DNA of 40,249 nt from Chersky-822 sp035553055 (lineage in GTDB: Bacteria; Actinomycetota; Actinomycetes; Streptosporangiales; Streptosporangiaceae): NCBI GenBank assembly GCA_035553055.1, contig DATNEK010000002.1:1-40249 (forward strand). Reading direction: 5' to 3'. Positions 17,102-24,578 of the stretch are shown one piece after another. Under the pieces are notes generated by a model. That model was not told the origin of the DNA. It made no database searches and worked only from the letters and a program-made list of their open reading frames with translations. The translations under genes were made by a program, and so were the position numbers. Numbering within the stretch: position 1 is the first letter of the stretch; every line of letters starts with the position of its first letter.

Positions 17102-17953
17102 ATGCCCAGCATGAGATACGGACCCGATGTGCTCGCCGAGCCTAAGCGAGGAGCGCAGCGCCAGCATCCGCAGGTGCCAGCCGAGCTTGGCCTGGTGATC
17201 GAGGACGCGGCTGGCGAGTTCTGCGGCGCCGTGGTCGGCTGGGAGAAAGACGCGGTCACGCTTGAGGACAGGCATGGCGGGCAGCGGGTGTTCCCTTTCG
17301 GGCCGGCGCCGTTCCTGCTCGACGGCAAGCCGGTGATGCTGACCCGGCCGAGCCCGCAGGCTCAGGGCGGGCGAGGCGGTGCGGCTGGTCGCGGCGGGCC
17401 GACCAGGACCGCCTCTGGGTCCATCGCCGCTCCGGTCAGCCGAGCCAAGGTCGCCAGGGCAAGCCGCATTTACGTAGAAGGACGGCACGACGCCGAGCTA
17501 GTCGAGCGGATCTGGGGCGACGACCTGCGCGATGTCGGCGTCGTCGTTGAATACCTCGGCGGCATCGACGACCTGCCTGCGATCGTCGCGGACTTCGAGC
17601 CGCAGTCTGGACGTCGGCTTGGCGTGCTGGTCGACCATCTGGTGGCTGGCTCCAAGGAGACCATGATCGCGGCTCAGATACGGTCACCGCACGTGCTCGT
17701 CGTCGGGCACCCGTTTGTCGACGTGTGGGCCGCGGTCAAGCCGTCGGTACTAGGTATCGACGCGTGGCCTGATGTGCCGCGCGGCACGCCGTGGAAGGAC
17801 GGCGTGCTCGCGGCTCTGGGCTGGCCGCCCGACCCGGCGGCGGGCTGGCAGCGGATCTTGCGCTCGGTGTCGAGCTTCGCTGATCTCGAACCAGCGTTCC
17901 TCGGCCGGGTCGAAGAGCTGATCGATTTCGTAACCGACCCGGGCGCGGTTTAG
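17102..17953 (+). CDS. DUF3097 family protein
   Basis: This 283-aa protein matches an actinobacterial family of unknown function. Its N-terminal third looks like a small beta domain (PAELGLVIEDAAGEFCGAVVGWEKD...). After a Gly/Arg-rich linker comes a Toprim-like region: RIYVEGRHDAELVERIWG gives the Glu of Toprim strand 1, and GVLVDHLVAGSKE may supply the acidic partner. The sequence ends with a conserved W-rich helix (GTPWKDGVLAALGWP). ATG 17102 follows GGGAGGA, 6 nt upstream; longer upstream frames run out of phase through the preceding gene. Function is not established; a nucleic-acid role is suggested only by the Toprim-like look. Confidence 0.85.
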   Translation: MPSMRYGPDVLAEPKRGAQRQHPQVPAELGLVIEDAAGEFCGAVVGWEKDAVTLEDRHGGQRVFPFGPAPFLLDGKPVMLTRPSPQAQGGRGGAAGRGGPTRTASGSIAAPVSRAKVARASRIYVEGRHDAELVERIWGDDLRDVGVVVEYLGGIDDLPAIVADFEPQSGRRLGVLVDHLVAGSKETMIAAQIRSPHVLVVGHPFVDVWAAVKPSVLGIDAWPDVPRGTPWKDGVLAALGWPPDPAAGWQRILRSVSSFADLEPAFLGRVEELIDFVTDPGAV

Positions 17954-17959
17954 CCCGGG
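17938..17959 (+). terminator. Hairpin over the DUF3097 stop codon
   Basis: CCCGGGC and GCCCGGG pair over 7 bp around an 8-nt loop that ends at the TAG stop. The convergent FHA-PrsW gene ends 18 bp further on, so this short stem may serve both directions. Confidence 0.4.
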
Positions 17960-17971
17960 CGGAAACAGCGG

Positions 17972-19513
17972 TTAGGGCTGGCTGAAGCGCTCCATGATGA
18001 TCGACTGGCCGCGGAATGCCGGATTTCTCCGTACCCGCCGTTCGATATCTGAGGCCGACAGCGTGTAGCCGAGGAACAGCAGCAGCGACAGACCCTGGAC
18101 GAAGAACACAGTCACCCACACCGTGCTGAAGATCGTGAGAGTCCAGTCGTTCAGTGCGTGCAGCACTGCGGGGATGCAGATGCCGAGCAGCAGAATCGGG
18201 ACCCGGCGCCTGCGGTAGTTGATCGCCATGCCGACGAAGAAGCCGGAGATGCCTGCCCAGACCGCGTGCTGGAAGCCGTCGACGAACACGCGGAAGACGA
18301 ACTGCAGCTCCCCGACGACCGCGGCCTGGCTGAGGGTGTTAAAGTGCTCGATGATCTTGAGTGCCTGCGGGGTGTAGATGGACTGTTCGATAACACCGAA
18401 CGTCAGCCCGGCGATCGTGCCCATGATCATCCAGGTGCGCGGGTCGAGCTTGCGCTTCCTGATGCCAAGCAGCAGCGCCGCGGCGAGCAGCACGGGGATC
18501 GCCTTGCTGGTCTCCTCGTTGAAGCCAACGATCAGAGCCTTGGGGAAGGTGAGCTGCCCGGGACCGACCGCGTGATCGTTGATGTTGATCGTCACCGCGT
18601 GGAGCCAGATGTACTCCCAGATCACGATCCCGACCGCGATCCATACCTCGACGTTGCCCCAGCGCGGCGGCCTGATCAGGTACCAGAACGCGATCAGCCA
18701 GAGCGGAGCCACATAGAGGCTGTACGCCCAGCCCGGGGTGGCTAGCGACCTAGACGTAGAGAAGACCTGCAGGAACAGCAGCGGCAGCAGCGCGTACGGG
18801 ATGATCAGCAGCCGGAAGCCCTGGCGCCAGCCTTTGTCGTGCAGCCAGCTCTTGATCGGGACCATAGTCTCGAAGAACGAGCCTCGTTCGAGCTTGGTCG
18901 CGTCGAGCTGGGGGACTCCGGGACCGAATCCGGGGAAGCCAGGCATGCCGGGCGGCGCCGGGTAGCCGGCCGGGCCACCGGGACCGCCTCCGGGCGTGAA
19001 GCCCGCCGGTTGCGGCGCGCCAGGACCGAAGCCCGGAGCACCGGGGCCGCCGGGGTAGCCAGGCGCGCCGACACCCGCGGGGAAGGCGCTGGCCGGAGGC
19101 GCTCCGGCGACCGCGGCTCCGGCAGCAGCCGCGGCCGGGTAGCCTCGCCCGGTCGGTATGTTGGCGGGCGGCGCTACTTCGGTCCTGATCGGCCCTGTCG
19201 GCCCCGCACCTACGGCCGGAGCCGCGTCGGGCACCGCTTGCAGCCGGAGCGACGGTCCCTGGGGTGAGGCAAGACTGATGTCGACTAGGTCGGCGACGAC
19301 GAACCTGGATACCGGCTGACCGCCTAGGAAGGTCGGTGCCTGGCCGAGGTTCTGCCATGTCCAGCCGTCGGCTTCCAGCGAGATCTGGGCGTGCCGACGC
19401 GATACCGTCGGGTCGTTGATGACGATGTCGTTCTCTGAACTGCGCCCGATCCGGACGACCCCAGGCCCGTACCGGTAGAGCCCGCCGTTGACGGTGATGT
19501 GGATTTCGCTCAT
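17972..19513 (-). CDS. FHA domain - Pro/Gly linker - PrsW-type intramembrane metalloprotease
   Basis: About 513 aa from ATG 19513. The upstream ATG at 19534 has no RBS, while GGGAAGGG precedes 19513. Residues about 5-80 form an FHA domain with the canonical GRS, ND and SRRHA segments, which would bind phosphothreonine. A Pro/Gly-rich linker (about 85-215) follows. The C-terminal half has 7-8 hydrophobic segments with the PrsW motifs: E333-E334-xx-K337, GVIEQSIY, a conserved His in HAVWAGISG and HALND. PrsW proteases cleave membrane-embedded regulators such as anti-sigma factors. This is the last gene of the operon, 2 bp after the kinase stop. The fusion suggests a protease recruited to phosphorylated partners; that is inference. 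Confidence 0.88.
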   Translation of the reverse strand: MSEIHITVNGGLYRYGPGVVRIGRSSENDIVINDPTVSRRHAQISLEADGWTWQNLGQAPTFLGGQPVSRFVVADLVDISLASPQGPSLRLQAVPDAAPAVGAGPTGPIRTEVAPPANIPTGRGYPAAAAAGAAVAGAPPASAFPAGVGAPGYPGGPGAPGFGPGAPQPAGFTPGGGPGGPAGYPAPPGMPGFPGFGPGVPQLDATKLERGSFFETMVPIKSWLHDKGWRQGFRLLIIPYALLPLLFLQVFSTSRSLATPGWAYSLYVAPLWLIAFWYLIRPPRWGNVEVWIAVGIVIWEYIWLHAVTININDHAVGPGQLTFPKALIVGFNEETSKAIPVLLAAALLLGIRKRKLDPRTWMIMGTIAGLTFGVIEQSIYTPQALKIIEHFNTLSQAAVVGELQFVFRVFVDGFQHAVWAGISGFFVGMAINYRRRRVPILLLGICIPAVLHALNDWTLTIFSTVWVTVFFVQGLSLLLFLGYTLSASDIERRVRRNPAFRGQSIIMERFSQP

Positions 19514-19536
19514 CCGAGCCGCCCTTCCCCCCATTT

Positions 19537-20844
19537 TTAGGTAATGATCTTGCCATGCGCTGTGCCGAAGTCAATGGACATCGGCCTGATACCGAGCCTT
19601 CGATCGGGATCAACGGTTTTGGCGGACTCGCCGACTGGCGTCATAGTCCATGACCTTGTGCTCGTATTGCGCAGCACGAGCTCACCGGGCCGGACTGGAT
19701 GGCTCTCCACCGTCGCGACGACCGTCTCGTAATCACGATTACGGCTCAGGTGATGAGCAGTGAGCGTGGCGCCCTGCGAGAGCACCACGGTGGATCCAGG
19801 CAGCTCAAGCAGGGGCGGCTTAGGTGGTACCTGATTGCAGTTCCAGCAGCGCAGCCCTGGATCGTCAGGGTCGAAGAACACCGAGGCCTGGCATGCGCAC
19901 ACGCAGACGCAGTCGGCCAGCCTGATCAGGGCGCGCCGCCACACGCCCTCGGTTACCCGGCCGGGGCCGGACGGGTTGCGCAGTCCCGAGGTGAACGCGC
20001 GCTCGAAGACGGAGCGGAAGAACTTGGGATACAACCGCCACCAGATCGCGACGGGATCGCCTGGGCGTGGCGGGTTCGAATGGTCATCAGGATCGAAGAT
20101 GAACACCGGTTCTGTGCCGAAGTGGCGCAGCGCCAGATCGGTTTCCGAATGGTGATCATCGGATGCCCACGAATACGACGAATCCGTGCGAACGCCTTCA
20201 AGGGGATGACCATGCATGAATAGGTAGAACAAGAACACGGCCAGCGAGTGCAAGTCGGTCAGGCTCGAAGGTGCCGCTTCGCGTCGCACCACCTCAGGCG
20301 CCATGAACCGCAAGGTGCCCCAGACGAAGACCTCGCCGCCATCGAGCCCGACGTTGTCGTTGTCGATAATCGCCACGTCGGCGTGGTCGGGGTCGACGTA
20401 CAGGTTGCCGAAGCTGATGTCCCGGTAGCAGAGCCCAGCCGAGTGCAGCGCTTCGAACGCCGTGACCAGGTGCCTGCCGATGCTGATCACCACGCGGAAG
20501 GGCGGCTGCTCAGGTCGGGACACGAGCTGGGCGAACGAGGAGAAACGCGACTCGAGCCTTGGCATCAGGTAACCGAAGCCCGAGATCTCGTCGCTGACCA
20601 CGAGGTCGATCGGCCAGATGAACGCCCGGTGCGGGCTGGTTCGCTCTACCAGCGCCGTGATCGATCGACGCAGTTCGCCAGATGGCGCGTACCGGTACCA
20701 CTTGGCCGCGTACGGCGCGCCGCCGATCGTGACCGCGTGCACCGCGCCCTGGCCGCCTTCGCCAAGCCTGTCACCTACGGCCACCGCAGTGCCGGCTCGC
20801 ACCATCCGCAGCGTCCTGCCTTGCAGGGATATCTGCCCGCTCAT
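19537..20844 (-). CDS. Hanks-type Ser/Thr kinase with C-terminal Cys cluster (triad kinase)
   Basis: This 435-aa soluble kinase keeps the Gly loop (GEGGQGAVH, 28-36), Lys48, the catalytic YRDISFGN (D142, N147) and APE (182-184). Two motifs are altered: HRD is YRD, and DFG is D161-N-D. Residues 312-336 hold six cysteines (C312, C314, C316, C318, C333, C336) that look like a zinc ribbon. A beta-rich C-terminal domain (345-435) ends in IDFGTAHGKI. This layout matches the kinase of the vWA-PP2C-kinase triad. There is no transmembrane helix or PASTA repeat, so it is unlike PknB. The start overlaps the PP2C stop by 4 bp (ATGA), indicating translational coupling. Confidence 0.9.
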   Translation of the reverse strand: MSGQISLQGRTLRMVRAGTAVAVGDRLGEGGQGAVHAVTIGGAPYAAKWYRYAPSGELRRSITALVERTSPHRAFIWPIDLVVSDEISGFGYLMPRLESRFSSFAQLVSRPEQPPFRVVISIGRHLVTAFEALHSAGLCYRDISFGNLYVDPDHADVAIIDNDNVGLDGGEVFVWGTLRFMAPEVVRREAAPSSLTDLHSLAVFLFYLFMHGHPLEGVRTDSSYSWASDDHHSETDLALRHFGTEPVFIFDPDDHSNPPRPGDPVAIWWRLYPKFFRSVFERAFTSGLRNPSGPGRVTEGVWRRALIRLADCVCVCACQASVFFDPDDPGLRCWNCNQVPPKPPLLELPGSTVVLSQGATLTAHHLSRNRDYETVVATVESHPVRPGELVLRNTSTRSWTMTPVGESAKTVDPDRRLGIRPMSIDFGTAHGKIIT

Positions 20845-22034
20845 CGGATGCTCGATCCCGGCGGCGGCTCAGGCGGCTTCCAGTCGGCAGTGATCTGCCT
20901 GCTGATATCCGCCGCCGCAGCGCTTTCCTCTGTTGTCATATGCTCCGTCGTCACCTGGTCGGCCTCCGCGCTGACCTGGCTCTCGCTGACCGGGGCCTCG
21001 CTGACCGGCCAGCCGCTCGGCGCGGTATCGGTCCTTGTCACCGCGGGAATCGTGATCTCATCAGAACCTGGGTCAGGCTCGACCGCCGCTGATCCGGCCA
21101 TTCCGCCCGGTGCCGTCACGCCATTCGCTGTCTGACCGGCCGGTGAGATCAGCAAGGCTACCGTGGTGTCGTCGGCGCTGCCGTCGGCCGAAGCGCACCG
21201 CGCGGCCCAGGTGGGAAGCTGGCTGGCCAGCCAGCGCATGTCGCGTTCCGTCAGCAGCCAGGCGAGGTCCTTGCTGAACGAACTCGGCCACTGGTCGACG
21301 ACCTGCGCGTTCCCGTAGCCGTCTGTGGCCAGCAGGGTTGCGAGCAGCGGCGTCCGCGTCGTATTGACGATCGCGATCCGGAAGTCCGAGGTCGCGTGCG
21401 GGCCGCACAGGCTGGTCGTGACCAGCCCGTCGAGCTGCGGATCGACGGGAACCGGCAGCGTCGCCGTGCCGTCCGCGCACACTGCGACCACGTCGCCGTC
21501 GCCGATCTGCGCCAGCACCAGCCAGTCGGCGACCGCGACGCAGAGCAGCAGCGTCGAGCCGTAGGCGACCGTTGGGTCGTCGCCGCGCCGCCGCTTGCCT
21601 TGCTCGGCGTCGGTGAAGGGGTGCGCCTCGACGTCGGCGAGAACGGCCTCGCGCCACCTGGCCACGATCGTGGGCACGATGAAGCCGGTCGCCAGATCGA
21701 CGATCAGTTCGGCGCGCGCCTCGGTCTCAGCCACCGTGCTCGTGGGCTCATCGAGTCGGTCGGCCGCGAGCTTGTCGGCGAATTCCTGGCCGACCCGGCA
21801 GCCGATGCTGACCGCGAACCGCGAGCCTTTAGCGCTCCGCAGGTGGCGCGAGTGCCCGTGCCCGTCGGCTACCGCTGCCACGATGCCGCCCGCACCGGCT
21901 CGCTCGACCGCCACGGAATCCTGGTTCGGCGTCTTCACCGCGACATGCGCCGCTCCGCGCTCAGACGCCGTCAGCGCCAGCCATCCGTCAGGCTGGTCAA
22001 GCCCGGAACTCCCCGAGGCGGCTGGCATGATCAT
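20841..22034 (-). CDS. PP2C-family (PPM) protein phosphatase
   Basis: This 397-aa protein has the metal-binding PP2C motifs NQDS (D39), ADGHGHS (D57-G58-H59), QIGDGD (about 175) and a late DDTTVALL. The catalytic domain covers about residues 15-300. It is followed by a low-complexity Ser/Thr/Glu/Pro tail with no membrane helix. It likely reverses phosphorylation by the adjacent kinase. The gene is the third of the five-gene operon, 6 bp after the vWA stop and overlapping the kinase start. No strong RBS is visible at ATG 22034, consistent with coupling. Confidence 0.9.
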   Translation of the reverse strand: MIMPAASGSSGLDQPDGWLALTASERGAAHVAVKTPNQDSVAVERAGAGGIVAAVADGHGHSRHLRSAKGSRFAVSIGCRVGQEFADKLAADRLDEPTSTVAETEARAELIVDLATGFIVPTIVARWREAVLADVEAHPFTDAEQGKRRRGDDPTVAYGSTLLLCVAVADWLVLAQIGDGDVVAVCADGTATLPVPVDPQLDGLVTTSLCGPHATSDFRIAIVNTTRTPLLATLLATDGYGNAQVVDQWPSSFSKDLAWLLTERDMRWLASQLPTWAARCASADGSADDTTVALLISPAGQTANGVTAPGGMAGSAAVEPDPGSDEITIPAVTRTDTAPSGWPVSEAPVSESQVSAEADQVTTEHMTTEESAAAADISRQITADWKPPEPPPGSSIR

Positions 22035-22041
22035 CGCAAGA

Positions 22042-22797
22042 TCACAAGATGGTGTCGTCGAAGCGGGCAGCGCCTCGGTCAGGCTTCGCGGCCGGATCTG
22101 AGCCGCGCCTGGGACCTGCCTGGAGCAGTTGCTCGGCGAGTGCTTCGCGATTAGCCCCGATCTCCGACATCCGAGACACTGCGATCGAGGCAGTGACGAG
22201 GCGATCAGCGATCTCGTCGGTGCCGTCGGCGACGAGTACGGGGACGTCCTGGCTACGGAAGCGGTCGAGTGGCTCCGAGCTAGCGTCCCGCCCGATCGCG
22301 ACCGCGAGCCTGAGCGCCGACCTGCCCGCGGCGGTACCGAGCAGTTCGGCCAGGCCCTTCTCGAAGCCGCCTGGCGGGTCGGTCGGCAGACCGTCGGTGA
22401 TCAGCAGGATCGCTGGGCGCAGCGCGCGCCGCTCTAGCTGGTCAGGCGCGAGCGCTTCGGCCACAGCGCGGAAGGCTGGACCCATGTTCGTCCTGCCCAT
22501 CGGCACGTACTCGAGGTTTCGCCAGCGGGCGCTGAGTTCGGCGACAGGCACCGGGTCGGCGACGTACCAGTTCGGTGCCGAGGCGAACGCCAGGATCCTG
22601 ATCAGAAGCTGAGCCTGGAGCTGGTCTCGTTCCCAGTCAACAAGGTGCGGGAGCATGGACCTGAGCGCGTAGTTCAGGGCCTGCATCTTCTCGCCCTTCA
22701 TTGAGCCCGAGCAGTCGGCCATCACGATGAAGTGCAGCGGACGTCGCGCGACGCCGCCCCCCGGCATCAGCGTTTCAGTCATCAGGGGCGATCGCAT
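22042..22797 (-). CDS. vWA domain protein (TerY-like)
   Basis: About 250 aa, almost wholly a von Willebrand factor A domain. The MIDAS metal site is intact: D28-x-S30-x-S32 (ADCSGSM), the Thr in GRTNMG and the Asp in LLITDGLPTD. TerY-like vWA proteins are the metal-dependent scaffold of the vWA/PP2C/kinase triad. The start is uncertain: GTG 22833 overlaps the previous gene, while ATG codons at 22797, 22782 and 22767 lack strong RBS sequences. 22797 is given because it lies 11 bp after the preceding stop and yields the short N-terminus normal for TerY. Confidence 0.87.
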   Translation of the reverse strand: MRSPLMTETLMPGGGVARRPLHFIVMADCSGSMKGEKMQALNYALRSMLPHLVDWERDQLQAQLLIRILAFASAPNWYVADPVPVAELSARWRNLEYVPMGRTNMGPAFRAVAEALAPDQLERRALRPAILLITDGLPTDPPGGFEKGLAELLGTAAGRSALRLAVAIGRDASSEPLDRFRSQDVPVLVADGTDEIADRLVTASIAVSRMSEIGANREALAEQLLQAGPRRGSDPAAKPDRGAARFDDTIL

Positions 22798-22808
22798 GCG
22801 AGGCTGGG

Positions 22809-24386
22809 CTAGCCATAATTCAGAGTCTCCCACCAGGCGACGAGGTGAGCGACTGTGTCGCTCTTGGCGGTGTCCCTGCCGATGAAGAACACGTTCATAG
22901 TCGGCATCGTCCAGACCACCAGCGGACTGCCGTTATCGAGGAAACACTCAAGCACCTGACCAGGACGTTTCACGTACTTGGGGTTCGAGTTGGCGTTCCA
23001 GAGCGAGGAGCCGTCAGAGGTTTCGACTGGAGTCCTGCAGCCGGTGTTTGGTGAGCTCTGGTGGAAGCCGGTAAAGGAGTTGATGTGCGCGAAGCCGGCG
23101 AGGTAGTCGGCATTGTTATCGAACTGGTAGCCCCACACCTCGATGTTCTTCTTCGTGGTCGTGCCGCAGAAGATGCGGGAGGTGATAGTGCTCGCCTTGA
23201 GGCCCAGCAGAAAGGCCTTGATGCAATCGGTCCCCACCGGCTTGAACCCGACCGGATTCATGATCGTTCTCAGCGGCTCTATGCCACCGCTCGGGGTCGG
23301 CGTATTGCTCGTGGACGGCGTCGTGGCCGTCGCCGTCGGTGACCCGCCGCCGCCACCACCCAGGTTGTGCTTGCTCGGCTTCTTGGTAAGGAACACCGCC
23401 GCCACGATAACGATGATGACCAGCACTATGATCCCGCCGCCGACGAGCAGTCCGCGCCTGCCGCCGGTCGGCTTGGACGGAGGACCGAAGCCGCCGCCAG
23501 GGGCGTACCCGCCAGTCGGCGTCCAGCCCGCCGGAGTACCTGGCTGGCCGGGCTGGACGAAGCCCGGCTGACCAGGGTAACCGCGCCCTGGCTGCGCCTG
23601 CTGTGCTTGCTGTGCTTGATAGGGCTGCGGCTGCGGCTGCTGGCCTGGGTATGGCTGCACCGGCTGGCCAGGGAAACGCTGGGCTTGGGCCTGGTATGGC
23701 TGCGGCTGAGGCTGCGGCGGCTGGCCTGGATATGCCTGGCGTTGCGGCTGGCCGAAACCACCCTGCTGTGGGCCGGGGGCGTAGCCGGGGCGGTAGCCCT
23801 GAGCAGTCGGCTGATCCTGCGGATTCGGCTGGGCTGGAGCGCCAAAGCCCGGCGCCGGAGCCTGGGGATACCCCTGACCGGGCCCCTGGTTCGCCGGCTG
23901 AGGCTGGCCGAACCCGCCGGGAGTCCCGCCATCGGGAGCCGCGCCAGGAATCGGCGCCATCCGCGTCGGCATGCCCTCGTTGCCGCCCGCGACACCGGCA
24001 CCGCCAGGAGCGCCGCCGGCTGGCTGGGCGCTCCCTGGCTGGCGCGGCTGGCTGATGCCAAGCGCGACGGCGAGCTCGTCGGTGACCCAGTTGCAGGCCT
24101 CGGGTGTAAACGGAGTGCTCGAAGAGAAAGACGACGCGGTCAGCCTGATCGCGGTATTCGGGTCCATGCCCTGGGACACATGGTCGCGAAGCGTATCGGC
24201 CAGCCCGGCCTCAGCCGCGGCCACGAGGATGCTCTTCTCCCTCGGCGCGTCCGGCAGGTAGTCCTTGAGAAGGTTTGACATCGTCTGAGCATTAGAAAGG
24301 GCCGCGACACCGTGCTCAGGATCGGTGACGATAGCATTCAGGGCCGCCCGAGCCTCGGACGCGTGCTCCCACGACATGTCGGACAT
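22809..24386 (-). CDS. Single-pass membrane protein: helical N-domain, Pro/Gln-rich linker, Cys-containing outer domain
   Basis: This 525-aa protein is the first gene of the operon, with a near-perfect RBS (GGAGGG, 8 nt from ATG). Residues 1-112 form a compact helical domain ending NWVTDELAVALGI; its pattern resembles small helical adaptor-type domains found in actinobacterial signalling proteins (REKSILVAAAEAGL... and a late W...ALG). Residues 115-310 are Pro/Gln/Gly/Tyr-rich repeats (PYQAQ, GYPGQP). One membrane helix lies at about 312-334 with cytoplasmic RR before it. Residues 340-525 form an outer domain with four cysteines (DC, FCG, GCR, ECF) that could form two disulfides. No signal peptide, so N-in/C-out. 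It is a plausible sensor or substrate for the kinase/protease genes downstream; not a known family. Confidence 0.85.
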   Translation of the reverse strand: MSDMSWEHASEARAALNAIVTDPEHGVAALSNAQTMSNLLKDYLPDAPREKSILVAAAEAGLADTLRDHVSQGMDPNTAIRLTASSFSSSTPFTPEACNWVTDELAVALGISQPRQPGSAQPAGGAPGGAGVAGGNEGMPTRMAPIPGAAPDGGTPGGFGQPQPANQGPGQGYPQAPAPGFGAPAQPNPQDQPTAQGYRPGYAPGPQQGGFGQPQRQAYPGQPPQPQPQPYQAQAQRFPGQPVQPYPGQQPQPQPYQAQQAQQAQPGRGYPGQPGFVQPGQPGTPAGWTPTGGYAPGGGFGPPSKPTGGRRGLLVGGGIIVLVIIVIVAAVFLTKKPSKHNLGGGGGGSPTATATTPSTSNTPTPSGGIEPLRTIMNPVGFKPVGTDCIKAFLLGLKASTITSRIFCGTTTKKNIEVWGYQFDNNADYLAGFAHINSFTGFHQSSPNTGCRTPVETSDGSSLWNANSNPKYVKRPGQVLECFLDNGSPLVVWTMPTMNVFFIGRDTAKSDTVAHLVAWWETLNYG

Positions 24387-24464
24387 ACCGATCCCCCTCC
24401 GCGTGGTCAGCGAGCTAACCAGTTATGACGTCCAAACAACGGCCGCCGCCGCTGACGCCCGCGA

Positions 24465-24493
24465 CACCGAAATGCCACATGTCGCATTCGGTG
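24465..24493. promoter_or_regulatory. 29-bp inverted repeat upstream of the phospho-signalling operon
   Basis: CACCGAAATGC (24465-24475) and GCATTCGGTG (24484-24493) are near-perfect inverted arms, one bulged A, around CACATGTC with an ACATGT palindrome at its core. It lies about 80 bp before the operon start and 86 bp after the aminotransferase stop, both on the minus strand. It could be an operator or a terminator for the aminotransferase. The rest of the 192-bp gap shows only weak promoter-like sequences. Confidence 0.45.
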
Positions 24494-24578
24494 GTGACGG
24501 CATGCTAACCGGACCGGCACGACGATGTCACGTGGACTAGAACCGGAAGGGTAACGCGGTGATAACAACCCGTGCACG

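Noticed and set aside
17972..24386. Tellurite-resistance (Ter) operon
   Set aside because: Only the vWA/PP2C/kinase triad is present; no TerC, TerD, TerZ or TelA-like gene can be seen, so a tellurite role is not claimed.
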